This document shows, piece after piece, positions 37,530 to 48,457 of a DNA stretch of 64,000 bases. A model generated the notes under the pieces. It was not told the DNA's origin, made no database searches, and worked only from the letters and a program-made list of their open reading frames with translations. How positions within the stretch are numbered: position 1 is the stretch's first letter; every line of letters begins with the position of its first letter. The position numbers and the translations under genes are program-made. Source of the DNA: Mycolicibacterium lutetiense (GTDB lineage Bacteria; Actinomycetota; Actinomycetes; Mycobacteriales; Mycobacteriaceae); assembly GCF_017876775.1 (NCBI RefSeq), contig NZ_JAGIOP010000002.1:3720001-3784000 (forward strand). Reading direction: 5' to 3'.

Positions 37530-38237
37530 ATGCCCGACCTACTCCAGATGGCGGAATCGCTGTACCGGCTGCGGATTCCCGGCGGCCAGGCCCACCTGCT
37601 CAACAGCTACCTGTGGACCGAACCTGACGGCGCGACGTTGATCGACACCGGGTGGTCGGACAGTGCCGAGCTGATCGCGGATGCGCTCACCGAACTGGGT
37701 CGCCGACGAATCCACGTCAAGCGCATCGTTCTCACCCACTTTCACGAGGACCACTGCGGCGCGGCCGCCGAGATCGCCGGCTGGTCCGATGTGGAGGTCA
37801 TCGCCGGCTCCGGCGACGCCGACTTCGTGCGCGGCACTCCGGGGCCGCTGCCGGTATTGACCGCGGGGGAGCGCACGCTTCGCCCCGATATCGACGAACC
37901 GCCGAACGGTCCGCCGTGTTCGGTGGACCGGGTGGTTGGCGACGGTGACGTTCTCGACTTCGCCGGCGGCGCCCGGGTGATCGGGGTTCCCGGCCACACC
38001 CCGGGCAGCATCGCGCTGTACCTGCCGGATGCCGACACCGTGCTCACCGGCGATGCGATCGCCGAGTTCGACGGACAGCTGATCCTCGGCGTCTTCAACA
38101 CCGACCGGGCGGCCGCCTCACGTGCGGTGGAGATCCTCGCCGCCACGGGCGCACAGCGTGCCGGATTCGGCCATGGCGAGCCGATTCTCGTCGACGCCGC
38201 CGCACGGATCGGAGCGGCGGTCGACGCTTTCGCGTAG
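37530..38237 (+). CDS. Metallo-beta-lactamase fold hydrolase
   Basis: A 235-residue MBL-fold protein with the metal signature THFHEDHCG (His70, His72, Asp74, His75), a later GVPGHTPGSIALYL histidine and a GDAI Asp. It is probably a glyoxalase II-like or esterase enzyme of unknown substrate. The ATG at 37530 begins 90 bases after recR; the longer frame upstream is not conserved. The 2-base gap to gatD is convergent. Confidence 0.85.
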   Translation: MPDLLQMAESLYRLRIPGGQAHLLNSYLWTEPDGATLIDTGWSDSAELIADALTELGRRRIHVKRIVLTHFHEDHCGAAAEIAGWSDVEVIAGSGDADFVRGTPGPLPVLTAGERTLRPDIDEPPNGPPCSVDRVVGDGDVLDFAGGARVIGVPGHTPGSIALYLPDADTVLTGDAIAEFDGQLILGVFNTDRAAASRAVEILAATGAQRAGFGHGEPILVDAAARIGAAVDAFA

Positions 38238-38239
38238 AC

Positions 38240-38950
38240 CTACGCCCGGCGCGGGGCGGCCAGGCGTTCGCGGCGCAGCAGATCGACCTCGGGCAGGTTC
38301 AGCGGCGGCAGTTCGCCGACGACCTGCGAGAGCAGATGATCGGCCAGCTCCGGATTGCGCGCCAGGCATGGCCCATGGAGATAGGTGGCCATCACGCTGC
38401 CCTGCACGGCCCCGTCGAATCCATCGCCCAAGCGGTTGCCCGCGCCCTTGGTGACCGCGGCCAGTGGCCGGGCATCGGGGCCCAGAACTGTTCCGCCACG
38501 GTGGTTTTCGAAGCCGGTCAACGGCTGCGAAAGCCCGTCCAAGAGCGGCTTCGAGGCTACCTCGCCGATCGTGCGGGTCTCCTGTGGTGAGGTCGTGACG
38601 TCGAGCAGCCCGACGCCCTCGACCCGTTCACCGGCGGAGGTCTCATACCAGTGGCCGAGCACCTGGATGGCCGCGCAGATGGCCAGCACCGGCGCACCCC
38701 GCGAAACCGCTTGTTGCAGACCGGGATACCGGATCAGGTGCTTGGTGGCCAGCCGCTGCGCATAGTCCTCGGCGCCACCGAGGGTGTACAGATCCAGGGA
38801 GTCGGGCACGGGATCGTCGAGCGTGATCTCCACGATCTCGGCGTCGATACCGCGCAGCCGCAACCGTTGCCGCAGCACCACCGCATTGCCGCTGTCGCCG
38901 TAGGTGCCCATCACGTCGGGCAGCACCAGCCCGATCTGCACAGCACTCAT
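38240..38950 (-). CDS. gatD: Lipid II isoglutaminyl synthase, glutaminase subunit GatD
   Basis: The 236-residue CobQ/GATase1-type glutaminase has nucleophile Cys92 (LAICAAIQVLG) and His192 (YLHGP). It supplies ammonia to MurT, which amidates the D-Glu of lipid II to D-iso-Gln. Its start overlaps the murT stop by 4 bases, so both subunits are made in step. Confidence 0.93.
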   Translation of the reverse strand: MSAVQIGLVLPDVMGTYGDSGNAVVLRQRLRLRGIDAEIVEITLDDPVPDSLDLYTLGGAEDYAQRLATKHLIRYPGLQQAVSRGAPVLAICAAIQVLGHWYETSAGERVEGVGLLDVTTSPQETRTIGEVASKPLLDGLSQPLTGFENHRGGTVLGPDARPLAAVTKGAGNRLGDGFDGAVQGSVMATYLHGPCLARNPELADHLLSQVVGELPPLNLPEVDLLRRERLAAPRRA

Positions 38951-40167
38951 GAGATCCGCCGATTCAGTTGCAGGAACGCGGTGTAGTTGGCGATCACCTC
39001 GACGTGCCCGGGTGGGCAGGAGTCGATCGCGGCGACGGTGTCGTGCACCAGTGAGTGTTCGACGCCGGCGTACCCGAGGCGCACGGCCAGGTCGGTGCCG
39101 CGCTCGCCGGCGGCGACCACGACCGTGTCGTCAAAATGTTCAAACCGGACATCCCACAACCAGGACAGGTCCTCACCGTCGGGCACCTGCCCGTTGACCG
39201 AGATGACGACGCCGGCCGCGTGCTTGTCCACCATCGACAACGCCTCCTGCCAGCCGGCCGGGTTCTTGGCGAGCAGGATCCGGGCGGTGTGCGCGCCGAT
39301 CTGCACGGTCCGGTAGCGGCCGGCCACTTCGTCGACGGTCGACACGGCAGCCACCGCGGCAGCCGGGTCCGCGCCGAGCGCCACCGCGGCGGCGACGGCC
39401 TGGGTGGCGTTGCCGCGGTTGACGGCGCCAGGCAGGGCCAGCGTCATCGGAAGCGCGAGACCGTCGGGCCCGTAGATGTGGGTGTCGTCGAACCACCACT
39501 GCGGGCTGGGACGCTTGAAGTCACTGCCCGTCGAGCGCCAGTCCCGTCCGTCGCGGACGATGATCTCGCCCGAGCGCGGGCAGCTCACCGAGTCACCCGA
39601 CCAGCTGCCGCCGGCGGCCACCCACACCACGTTGGGGCTGTCGTAGGCGGCCGAGGTCATCAGCACGTCGTCGCAGTTGGCCACGATCACCGCGTCGCGG
39701 TGGCGGGCCAGCCCGCCGCGGAGGGTGCGTTCGATGTGGTTGATCTCACCGACCCGGTCGAGCTGGTCGCGGGACAAATTCAGCAGAACGATCACCGACG
39801 GGTCAACGGCGTCCGACACGTGCGGGACGTGCATCTCGTCGACTTCCAGGGCCGCCAGCTCGGCGTCGCGCGCCGCGGCCAGTGCCGCGACCAGGCCGGC
39901 GTCCATGTTGGCGCCCTCGGAGTTACTGGCCACCGGACCGAGCGTGGCCAGCGCGGCCGCGGTCATCCGGGTGGTGGTCGATTTACCGTTCGTGCCGGTC
40001 ACGACGACGCTGCGGCGCCCCTGGCCCAGCTGTTTCAGGATCGAGCGGTCCAGTGTCATGGCGACCAGTCCGCCGATCATCGCGCCCGCGCCGCGGCCGG
40101 TAACTCGCGACGCCCAGCGTGCGGTTGCTCCGGCGGCCAGTGCGGCGCGCCCTCGGATGGTCAGCAT
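38947..40167 (-). CDS. murT: Lipid II isoglutaminyl synthase, ligase subunit MurT
   Basis: The 406-residue Mur-ligase-like enzyme has P-loop GTNGKSTT (58-65), a central ATPase domain and a C-terminal DUF1727 domain (WLWDVRFEHF, VANYTAFLQL). It amidates the alpha-carboxyl of D-Glu in lipid II using ammonia from GatD. The zinc-ribbon insert of firmicute MurT is present in outline (C196-PRS199 ... RS212-TGS215-DFKRP). Three of the four expected Cys are Ser, so zinc binding is unlikely. Confidence 0.93.
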   Translation of the reverse strand: MLTIRGRAALAAGATARWASRVTGRGAGAMIGGLVAMTLDRSILKQLGQGRRSVVVTGTNGKSTTTRMTAAALATLGPVASNSEGANMDAGLVAALAAARDAELAALEVDEMHVPHVSDAVDPSVIVLLNLSRDQLDRVGEINHIERTLRGGLARHRDAVIVANCDDVLMTSAAYDSPNVVWVAAGGSWSGDSVSCPRSGEIIVRDGRDWRSTGSDFKRPSPQWWFDDTHIYGPDGLALPMTLALPGAVNRGNATQAVAAAVALGADPAAAVAAVSTVDEVAGRYRTVQIGAHTARILLAKNPAGWQEALSMVDKHAAGVVISVNGQVPDGEDLSWLWDVRFEHFDDTVVVAAGERGTDLAVRLGYAGVEHSLVHDTVAAIDSCPPGHVEVIANYTAFLQLNRRIS

Positions 40168-40241
40168 TCCGGCGATTTTAGGGGCACGACACGCAAGCGC
40201 GCCGGGCGACTCTGTCGGGCCTGCGTGCCATCCTGGCGAAT

Positions 40242-41231
40242 ATGAGCAGCGCGTGGGGCAGGCCGGCGGAGGAGCCGGGTGCGGGCTGGGCGGTCGTCGA
40301 CGTGGAGACCACCGGCTTTCGGCCGGGCCAGGCGCGCATCGTCAGCGTCGCGGCACTGGCAGTCGGGGACGACGGCAATGTCGAGCGCAGCGTGGCCTCG
40401 CTGTTGAACCCGGGCGTGGATCCCGGACCCACGCATGTGCACGGGCTGACCGCCGAGATGCTGGAAGGCCAGCCGACCTTCGGCGACGTCGTCGATGAGC
40501 TGAGTGAGGTGCTGCGCGGGCGCACGATGGTGGCCCACAACGTCGGTTTCGACTACAGCTTCCTGACCGCCGAGGCCGAGCTGGTCGGGGCCGAGCTGCC
40601 CATCGACAGCGTGATGTGCACGGTGGAGCTGGCCCGTCGGCTGGCCTTGGGCACCGAGAATCTGCGACTGGAGACGTTGGCGGCGCACTGGGGTGTGAGC
40701 CAGATGAAACCCCACGATGCGCTCGACGATGCGCTGGTCCTGGCACAGATTCTGAAACCCACCCTGGCTAGGGCCCGCGACCGCAAGGTGTGGCTGCCGC
40801 TGCGGGAGGTGAGTCGCCGGACGTGGCCCAATGGTCACATCACCCACGAAGAGCTGCGGCCCTTGAAGATGCTGGCGTCACGGTTGCCGGGTGAGTACGC
40901 CAACCCTGGCGTCTTCGTGCCGGGACGGCCGCTGGTGCAGGGCATGCGGGTGGCGCTGTCGGCGGAGGTGGTGCGCACCCACGAGGAGTTGGTGGAGCGC
41001 ATCCTGCACGCCGGGCTGTCCTACACCGACCTGGTGGACCAGCAGACCTCCCTGGTCATCTGCAACGAGTCGACGCCCGATCAGGGCAAGGGTTATCAGG
41101 CCGCCGAGCTGGGGGTGCCGCTACTCGACGACGAGACGTTCATGGGACTGCTGACCCACGTCGTCGGCGGCGCCGATATCGAGGAGTTCTGCGACACCCC
41201 CGCAGAGAGCGATCAGTACACGCTGTTCTGA
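40242..41231 (+). CDS. DEDDh exonuclease with BRCT domain (DnaQ-like, Rv3711c-like)
   Basis: A 329-residue protein. The exonuclease active site is Asp20 and Glu22 (VVDVETTG), Asp104 (HNVGFDYSF) and His158/Asp163 (PHDALDDA). A BRCT domain follows at about 228-310 (LVQGMRVALSAEVVRTHEELVERILHAG). This looks like a stand-alone 3'-5' exonuclease for repair or proofreading. In mycobacteria the main proofreader is the PHP domain of DnaE1, so this is probably a secondary DnaQ. Confidence 0.9.
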   Translation: MSSAWGRPAEEPGAGWAVVDVETTGFRPGQARIVSVAALAVGDDGNVERSVASLLNPGVDPGPTHVHGLTAEMLEGQPTFGDVVDELSEVLRGRTMVAHNVGFDYSFLTAEAELVGAELPIDSVMCTVELARRLALGTENLRLETLAAHWGVSQMKPHDALDDALVLAQILKPTLARARDRKVWLPLREVSRRTWPNGHITHEELRPLKMLASRLPGEYANPGVFVPGRPLVQGMRVALSAEVVRTHEELVERILHAGLSYTDLVDQQTSLVICNESTPDQGKGYQAAELGVPLLDDETFMGLLTHVVGGADIEEFCDTPAESDQYTLF

Positions 41232-41245
41232 CTCAGCTCAGCGAT

Positions 41246-41632
41246 CTAGCTCAGGGCCTTGGCCTTGAGCCCGTCGAATTCGGCCTGGGTGATCGTGCCG
41301 GCGTCCAGCAGAGCCTTGGCGTCGGCGATCTCCTGAGCCGGGGACCGGCCCGCTGCCTGGCGGATGTAGTTGTCGGTGTCCTGCTTCGCCGCCAGCGCCG
41401 CCGCCTGCGCGCGCTCGGACATGCCCTTGCCGCGGGCGATCAGGTAGACCAGCGCGGTCAGCCACGGCAGCACGATCAGGAAGACCACCCAGATGGCCTT
41501 CACCCAGCCCGAGGTCTTGTGATCACGCCAGAACAGGTCCGTGAGGATCTGGAACAGGACCAGCAGGTACGCGATCCAGGCGAAGATGATCAGGAAATGC
41601 CAGAGGAAATCCCATGTCGAGCCCCAGTCCAT
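41246..41632 (-). CDS. PLDc_N/SHOCT-domain membrane protein
   Basis: A 128-residue protein with two membrane helices (WHFLIIFAWIAYLLVLFQIL and AIWVVFLIVLPWLTALVYLI). It ends in a SHOCT motif (AQEIADAKALLDAGTITQAEFDGLKAKAL). AAGGAG lies 5 bases before the ATG at 41632, which decides the start over a GTG six bases earlier. Function is unknown; these domains are common in short actinobacterial membrane proteins. Confidence 0.82.
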   Translation of the reverse strand: MDWGSTWDFLWHFLIIFAWIAYLLVLFQILTDLFWRDHKTSGWVKAIWVVFLIVLPWLTALVYLIARGKGMSERAQAAALAAKQDTDNYIRQAAGRSPAQEIADAKALLDAGTITQAEFDGLKAKALS

Positions 41633-41653
41633 GACCACTCCTTGCAGTTGACT

Positions 41654-41677
41654 TCAGGCGCAGTGATCTACGCCTGA
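41654..41677 (-). terminator. Short hairpin after leuA
   Basis: TCAGGCG (41654-41660) pairs with CGCCTGA (41671-41677) around a 10-base loop, 6 bases past the leuA stop. It lacks a U-tract, so it is a modest candidate. Confidence 0.4.
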
Positions 41678-41683
41678 CGTCAG

Positions 41684-43621
<1,938 letters not shown>

Positions 43622-43704
43622 TTAACTGTACTCCGGGGGCCTGGTTGGCCAAAATGCCGCGAGGTGCCGGCGGCCCGGGCCGTTGTGCCGTGGATTCCGC
43701 GGCG

Positions 43705-44772
43705 TCAGCGGGCACCGCCGGAACGGCCGTTGCCGAACTTGACAGTGCCGGTACCGGTGCTGCGCCGGGACCCGCTCGTCGTGCTTGTCCTGGTGTTGGT
43801 GGAGCCCTCGCTCGTCACTGAAGATCCCGGCCGGCGTGTCGATGAACCGGTGTTGCGGTCGTCGTCTCGATGCACGGTCTTGTCCGGTGTGGCGGTGGCG
43901 GTTTCAGCCGACCCCGCAGCCGATGCGGCGGGGCCGTCGACCGCGCGCACAGCGACGCTCGGCGGCCGCGGCGCGGTGAGCGACGGCAGGTTCACCGGAG
44001 CCACACCGGTGGCGTAGGCCAGCGCCCAGCCCAGCACGTTGGCGACGTAGGCCATCGAGTGGTTGTAGCGCAGCACCGCGTTGGTCAGCTGCGCCTGGTC
44101 GCGTAGGTCCGCACCGTCGCTGCAGAGGTAGCGGGCCGCGGCCAGGGTGGCATCGAAGAGGTTGTGCGGATCGGACTGACCGTCGCCGTCGCCGTCGGCG
44201 CCGTGCAGCTGCCACGTGCTCGGCAGGAACTGCATCGGCCCCAGCGCGCGGGCGTAGGTAGTGCCGCCGCCAAAGCTGCCGGCGACGATGATCTCGTTGC
44301 CCGGCAGTGAGCCGTCGAGGGTGGGGCCATAGATGGGACTGACGGGGTCACCGCGTTCGTCGGCGGCGCCGCCGAACGCATGGGTGGATTCGACGTACCC
44401 GATCCCGGCGAGCAGGCTCCAGGTCACACCGCAGTCGGGTTGGCTCTGCGTCATCATGGCGTCCGCGTTCTGGTAGGCCGCCAGGGCGATCGCGGGGATG
44501 TGCACCGCGCCCGGTGCCTGAACCTCCCGGGGTGGCGGTGGCCCCGTCGTAGCCGGCGCCGCGGCAGTTGGACGCGCCGACGGCGCCGCCGCCCAGGGGT
44601 GGCCGGCGAGGTCGGGCAACGGCAGGACCGCGGCCACCGGCCGTATCCGGGTCTCCTGGACCGGGCCCACCAGGCTGGGCGCGACGGCGACCGCGCTGGT
44701 CAACGCCATCCGAACGATCACGGCGAGGCAGTTGGATGCGTCGCGGACCGTTCGACGGGCACGGTGGCGCAT
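43705..44772 (-). CDS. Secreted lytic murein transglycosylase (MltB-like)
   Basis: The 355-residue protein has a hydrophobic leader (about 12-40) and a Pro/Ala-rich linker. The lytic transglycosylase domain (about 105-240) has the catalytic Glu in GIGYVESTHAFGG and GPMQFLPSTWQ. A Ser/Thr/Arg-rich disordered tail (about 270-355) follows. It cleaves the glycan strands of peptidoglycan. The ATG at 44772 (MRHRARRTV) gives a compact signal; the 44790 start adds Cys-rich residues without support. Confidence 0.87.
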   Translation of the reverse strand: MRHRARRTVRDASNCLAVIVRMALTSAVAVAPSLVGPVQETRIRPVAAVLPLPDLAGHPWAAAPSARPTAAAPATTGPPPPREVQAPGAVHIPAIALAAYQNADAMMTQSQPDCGVTWSLLAGIGYVESTHAFGGAADERGDPVSPIYGPTLDGSLPGNEIIVAGSFGGGTTYARALGPMQFLPSTWQLHGADGDGDGQSDPHNLFDATLAAARYLCSDGADLRDQAQLTNAVLRYNHSMAYVANVLGWALAYATGVAPVNLPSLTAPRPPSVAVRAVDGPAASAAGSAETATATPDKTVHRDDDRNTGSSTRRPGSSVTSEGSTNTRTSTTSGSRRSTGTGTVKFGNGRSGGAR

Positions 44773-44993
44773 GGAACAACAGTTACACACCCGCGTCGCT
44801 GCCTGCCAACTCCCGACACGCCGGGCCTCGCGGCTGACGGGTGCTTCCCCCGATCAGGGGAACGCAACTTCACCCCTCTGATCGCCTGATCGCCGGACAG
44901 ACCCGGGGCCGTCCGGGTCGCATTCTTGTATCAGTGGCCGAACAAGCCGCCAAGCAAACCGAAAAGCCAACGGAGACAGAAGGAGTCACGATC

Positions 44994-45209
44994 ATGACGA
45001 AGTTCACCAAGGCCCTCGCACTGCCCATCCTGTCCGCAGGCGTCTTCGGCGCCGTCGCACTCGGTCTGGCCGGCACGGCCGCCGCGCAGGAACCGCACGG
45101 TGCAGGCAACCTCTACAGCCCCGACACCTACGCCACCCCGGCCCCCGGAATGAAGCCCGGCTGGCACAACCACCACGGCCCGCAGCGGATCACCAGCATC
45201 TACGAGTAG
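44994..45209 (+). CDS. Small secreted mycobacterial protein
   Basis: A 71-residue protein. A signal peptide (KFTKALALPILSAGVFGAVALGLAGTAAA) ends near residue 31. The mature part is 40 residues, rich in His, Pro, Tyr and Gly (GNLYSPDTYATPAPGM, GWHNHHGPQRI). AGAAGGAG precedes the ATG. No known domain was recognised. His-rich text might bind metal, and the convergent neighbour is the magnesium transporter MgtE, but no link is shown. Confidence 0.75.
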   Translation: MTKFTKALALPILSAGVFGAVALGLAGTAAAQEPHGAGNLYSPDTYATPAPGMKPGWHNHHGPQRITSIYE

Positions 45210-45230
45210 TGATCCCCGGGTCCGTTTGCC

Positions 45231-46529
45231 CTATAAGCCCGCGAGCTGCGGCAACGTGAGATGCGCGATCCAGAAATAGATCATCAGGCCGGTGCCGTCG
45301 ACGATGGTTGCGATCATCGGTGCCGACACCACCGCCGGATCCACCTTCACCTTTTTCAGCACCAGCGGGAGCACCGACGACACCAGTGACGCCCACATCA
45401 CGATGGCCGCGACCGTCAGGCACACCGTCAACGTCACCGCTGGGCCGACGCCCAAGGTCCAGGCCCGCACCATCGCGGCGGCCGCCATCGCGATCGCGAT
45501 CAGCGCACCCGTCGAGAGTTCCTTGGTGACGATCGCGGGCACATCGCGGAACCGGATCTGGCCGGTGCCCATCGCGCGGACCAGGGTGGTGGTGATCTGA
45601 GTGCCCGTGTTGCCGCCGGTGCCGATCAGCAGCGGAATGAAAAACGCCAGGGCGACAACGGCTTCCATCTCTTCCTCGAAAGCCCGCAACACCGTCCCGG
45701 TATAGGCCTCGGCGGCGAAGAGCACGAGCAGCCACACGATGCGTTTGCGCCACAGCAGCCATGGCGAGGCCCGAAGGTAGGGGACCTCCAGTGGTTCCGA
45801 ACCGCCCTGACGCTCGGCATCCTCGGTCGCCTCCTCCTCGGCGATCTCTACGGCGTCATCCTCGGTCAGGACGCCCAGCAGCCGGCCTTCGGCGTCGACC
45901 ACGGGCAACTCGTCGAGTTTGTGATCGATGAGCGTCATCGCCGCCTCCTCCACGTCGGTCAGCGGTGCGACGGTGACGACAGCGTCGAGCAATTCGGCGA
46001 CCGGCCGATCGGCGGCGGTCAGCACGAGGCTCCGTAGCCGCACCGCGCCCAGTAGAGCCTTGTCAGATCCGACGACATAGACGTACGCCCCGGTCGGATC
46101 GTGCGGCCGGTCGGCGGCGTGCGCACGGATCTGGTCCACGGCTTCGCCCACGGTCGCCGTCGGTGCCAGGGTCAGGACGTCGGGCTGCATATGGGCCGCC
46201 ACCGAATCCTCGGGCCACGACAACACCGTGCGCAGCACCTGGGCCCGGTCGATGGCCATCGCCCCCAACAGCGAGTCGCGTCGGGAGTCGCCGAGCCGGC
46301 GCAGGATCTCGGCGGCCTGCGGAGCGTCGAGTTCGTTCAGCAGACCGGCCCCGGCGGGGACAGGTATCGCCTTGAGCACCCTGGCGGCCAGGTCGTCATC
46401 GATGGTCGTGAGAAGTTCGGCGCCGTTGGCGGTATCGAGCAACTCGCCGAGGTGGCGCCGGTCTGCGGCCGACAACCCGGCGATCTGACGCAAATCGACC
46501 ACGGTCTTGCCGATTTCGGCACTGCTCAT
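45231..46529 (-). CDS. mgtE: Magnesium transporter MgtE
   Basis: A 432-residue Mg2+ channel. An N-terminal helical superhelix domain and two CBS domains (about 115-235, with VVDAEGRLLGVLTEDDAVEI) sense cytoplasmic Mg2+. Five C-terminal membrane helices contain LLIGTGGNTGTQITTTLVRAM, the pore motif. GAAGGAG precedes the ATG. No M-box riboswitch is seen in the 83-base leader, which instead has two direct repeats. Confidence 0.93.
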   Translation of the reverse strand: MSSAEIGKTVVDLRQIAGLSAADRRHLGELLDTANGAELLTTIDDDLAARVLKAIPVPAGAGLLNELDAPQAAEILRRLGDSRRDSLLGAMAIDRAQVLRTVLSWPEDSVAAHMQPDVLTLAPTATVGEAVDQIRAHAADRPHDPTGAYVYVVGSDKALLGAVRLRSLVLTAADRPVAELLDAVVTVAPLTDVEEAAMTLIDHKLDELPVVDAEGRLLGVLTEDDAVEIAEEEATEDAERQGGSEPLEVPYLRASPWLLWRKRIVWLLVLFAAEAYTGTVLRAFEEEMEAVVALAFFIPLLIGTGGNTGTQITTTLVRAMGTGQIRFRDVPAIVTKELSTGALIAIAMAAAAMVRAWTLGVGPAVTLTVCLTVAAIVMWASLVSSVLPLVLKKVKVDPAVVSAPMIATIVDGTGLMIYFWIAHLTLPQLAGL

Positions 46530-46553
46530 GCGTCTCCTTCATGTCCCCGGCCG

Positions 46554-46582
46554 ATGTTTACAACTAGCCGACCCATGTTTAC
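46554..46582. promoter_or_regulatory. Direct repeat pair upstream of mgtE
   Basis: ATGTTTAC occurs at 46554-46561 and again at 46575-46582, in phase two helical turns apart (21 bp). It lies 25-53 bases before the mgtE start. The spacing suits tandem binding of a regulator on one DNA face. Confidence 0.4.
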
Positions 46583-46612
46583 GCAGTATGAGCAGAAGGT
46601 GTCCAGAAAGTC

Positions 46613-47257
46613 CTAGACCTGGGAATCGGGGAAGGCGATCACCGACAGGAACCGGATCGGCAGTTCGACCAGGTCAACCGGCCCGTGCGCGCCTTCCCCG
46701 TCGATCTGCAGTGAGTCGCCCGGCTGCAGCCTGTAGACCGAGCGGCTGTGGCTGTAGTCCATGACGCCTTCGAGCATGTAGATGAACTCGGTGCCCGGAT
46801 GCTGGAACAGCGGGTAGGTCTGACTCTTCTCGGTCAGCGTGACGTGCAGGCATTCCAGACGCTTGTGTTCGCCGCGCAGGGAGCTGAGTAGTTGATACTC
46901 ATGGCCCTGTTTGGTGCCGTTGCGCACGATTTCCGGACCGGTGCCCGACTTGACGAAGGCCGCCGGGCGTTCGACGTCGGCCCCGCGGAACAGGCTGGTC
47001 ACCGGGACGTCGAGGCCCTTGGCCAACAGCGCCAGGGTGGACAGGCTGCACGAGGTCTGCGCGTTCTCGATCTTGGACAGCATCGCCTTGGAGATACCGA
47101 CCCGCGTGGCCATGTCGGCGACGGTGAGCCCGTGCTGTTGGCGCAGCTGACGCACATTGCGCCCGATCGCAGCCTCGAATTCGAGTTCCTCGACCGGTTC
47201 GTTCGGATCGCGGTCGCGAGCTGTCCCCGTATTTCGGAGCAGCGGCAGGTCGCTCAC
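46613..47257 (-). CDS. XRE-family regulator with C-terminal cupin
   Basis: A 214-residue regulator. The helix-turn-helix (about 32-85: IGRNVRQLRQQHGLTVADMATRVGI, MLSKIENAQ) is followed by a cupin sensor (about 120-205: FQHPGTEFIYMLEGVM, LQPGDSLQIDGEGAHGP). It is the last gene of the minus-strand nitrogen cluster, 12 bases after the SoxB-like oxidase. It probably tunes the cluster in response to a small amine or amino acid. Confidence 0.88.
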   Translation of the reverse strand: MSDLPLLRNTGTARDRDPNEPVEELEFEAAIGRNVRQLRQQHGLTVADMATRVGISKAMLSKIENAQTSCSLSTLALLAKGLDVPVTSLFRGADVERPAAFVKSGTGPEIVRNGTKQGHEYQLLSSLRGEHKRLECLHVTLTEKSQTYPLFQHPGTEFIYMLEGVMDYSHSRSVYRLQPGDSLQIDGEGAHGPVDLVELPIRFLSVIAFPDSQV

Positions 47258-47269
47258 AACACCCCCGGT

Positions 47270-48457
47270 CTATCGCATCTCCCCGGCACCGACGTACGGG
47301 TACCGACTCTTGAGCAAATTGTCCTCTTCGAACCGGGCCAGCCGGAAATCCGACTCGGGTATCCGCGGGTCGGAACTGCGGCCCTCGGTCACCAGGTCGG
47401 CGACCAGCCGGCCCACCGCCGGAGCGATCTTGAAACCGTGCCCGCTGAATCCGGCCGCGACCAGCAGGCCGTCGATTCCGGTCGCGGAGATGACGGGGTT
47501 CCAGTCCGGCGTGACGTCGTAACAGCCGGCGTAGCTGCCGCTGATCGCCGCGTCACCGAAGCCCGGAAAACGGGTGCCGACCTTGTCGACGGTCAGGTCG
47601 ATGAAACCGTCGGTGGCCCGGTTCAGGTAGTCGTCGGGATCGGCGGGCTCCAACTCGGCCAGGTCGGAGTTCCCGAACAACAGCTCGCCGTTGGGTTCGG
47701 GCCGGATGTATTGCAGTGAGACCAGGTCGGAGAACACGGGGACGGGGCCCGTGTCCACCCCGGGTTTGATCGTCACGATCTGTTCCCGGTGCACGCGGAT
47801 CGGCACGTCGACGCCGTAGGGCGCCAGGAACGGCCGGGTCCACACGCCGGTGGCGACGACGACGGTGCCTGCCGCGAGCCGGGTACCGTCGGCCAGTTCG
47901 ACTCCGGTGGCCCGGTCCCCGTCGAGCACCAGTCCGGTCACGTTGGCGCCCTGTCGGATTCGCACCCCGGCGGCCCTGGCCGACGCCGCGAACGCCTGCG
48001 CGGTCTGATAGGCGTCGCCATATCCGCCGCGGGCCTCCCAACCGAACGCCGCGAAGGGTTCCAGGTCGGCCCAGGGCCACAGCTCGGCCACGTCGGCGGC
48101 ATCGATCTCCTCGGTCTGCACCCCGACCTCGCGTTGGGCGGCCAGGCTCTGGCGCAGGTTCTCGACGTTGGGTTCACCGACGCCGACGACATAACCGGTC
48201 CGCCGGAACCCGATGTCGGTCCCGAAGTACTCCTCGGCTTTCTCGAACACCTCCAGCCCGACGGCGGCCATCGCCGCCAGTGAGCTGACCCCGTAGTGGC
48301 AACGCACGATCCCGCTGGATTTCCCGGTCATCCCGGAGCCGACAGTATTGCGCTCCAGCACAGTCACATCGGTGACGCCGCGTTGGCTCAACGCCCAGGC
48401 TGCCGCTGCGCCCTCCAGCCCGCCGCCGACGATGACCACGTCTGCGGTGGCGGTCAC
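47270..48457 (-). CDS. FAD-dependent amine oxidoreductase, sarcosine oxidase beta (SoxB)-like
   Basis: The 395-residue flavoprotein has VVIVGGGLEGAAAAWAL (about 8-23), TGKSSGIVRCHY (the SoxB-type FAD/active-site block) and a C-terminal AAGFSGHGFKIAPAVG. Relatives oxidise N-methyl amino acids such as sarcosine or N-methylglutamate. The GTG at 48457 overlaps the GlxD stop by 4 bases (GTGA), so it belongs to the same operon. It may oxidise the product made by the synthase-like subunits. The longer frame to 49177 is antisense-like overlap and was dropped. Confidence 0.87.
   Translation of the reverse strand: MTATADVVIVGGGLEGAAAAWALSQRGVTDVTVLERNTVGSGMTGKSSGIVRCHYGVSSLAAMAAVGLEVFEKAEEYFGTDIGFRRTGYVVGVGEPNVENLRQSLAAQREVGVQTEEIDAADVAELWPWADLEPFAAFGWEARGGYGDAYQTAQAFAASARAAGVRIRQGANVTGLVLDGDRATGVELADGTRLAAGTVVVATGVWTRPFLAPYGVDVPIRVHREQIVTIKPGVDTGPVPVFSDLVSLQYIRPEPNGELLFGNSDLAELEPADPDDYLNRATDGFIDLTVDKVGTRFPGFGDAAISGSYAGCYDVTPDWNPVISATGIDGLLVAAGFSGHGFKIAPAVGRLVADLVTEGRSSDPRIPESDFRLARFEEDNLLKSRYPYVGAGEMR

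Noticed and set aside
46530..46612. M-box magnesium riboswitch before mgtE
   Set aside because: The gap is only 83 bases and shows none of the multi-helix M-box structure.
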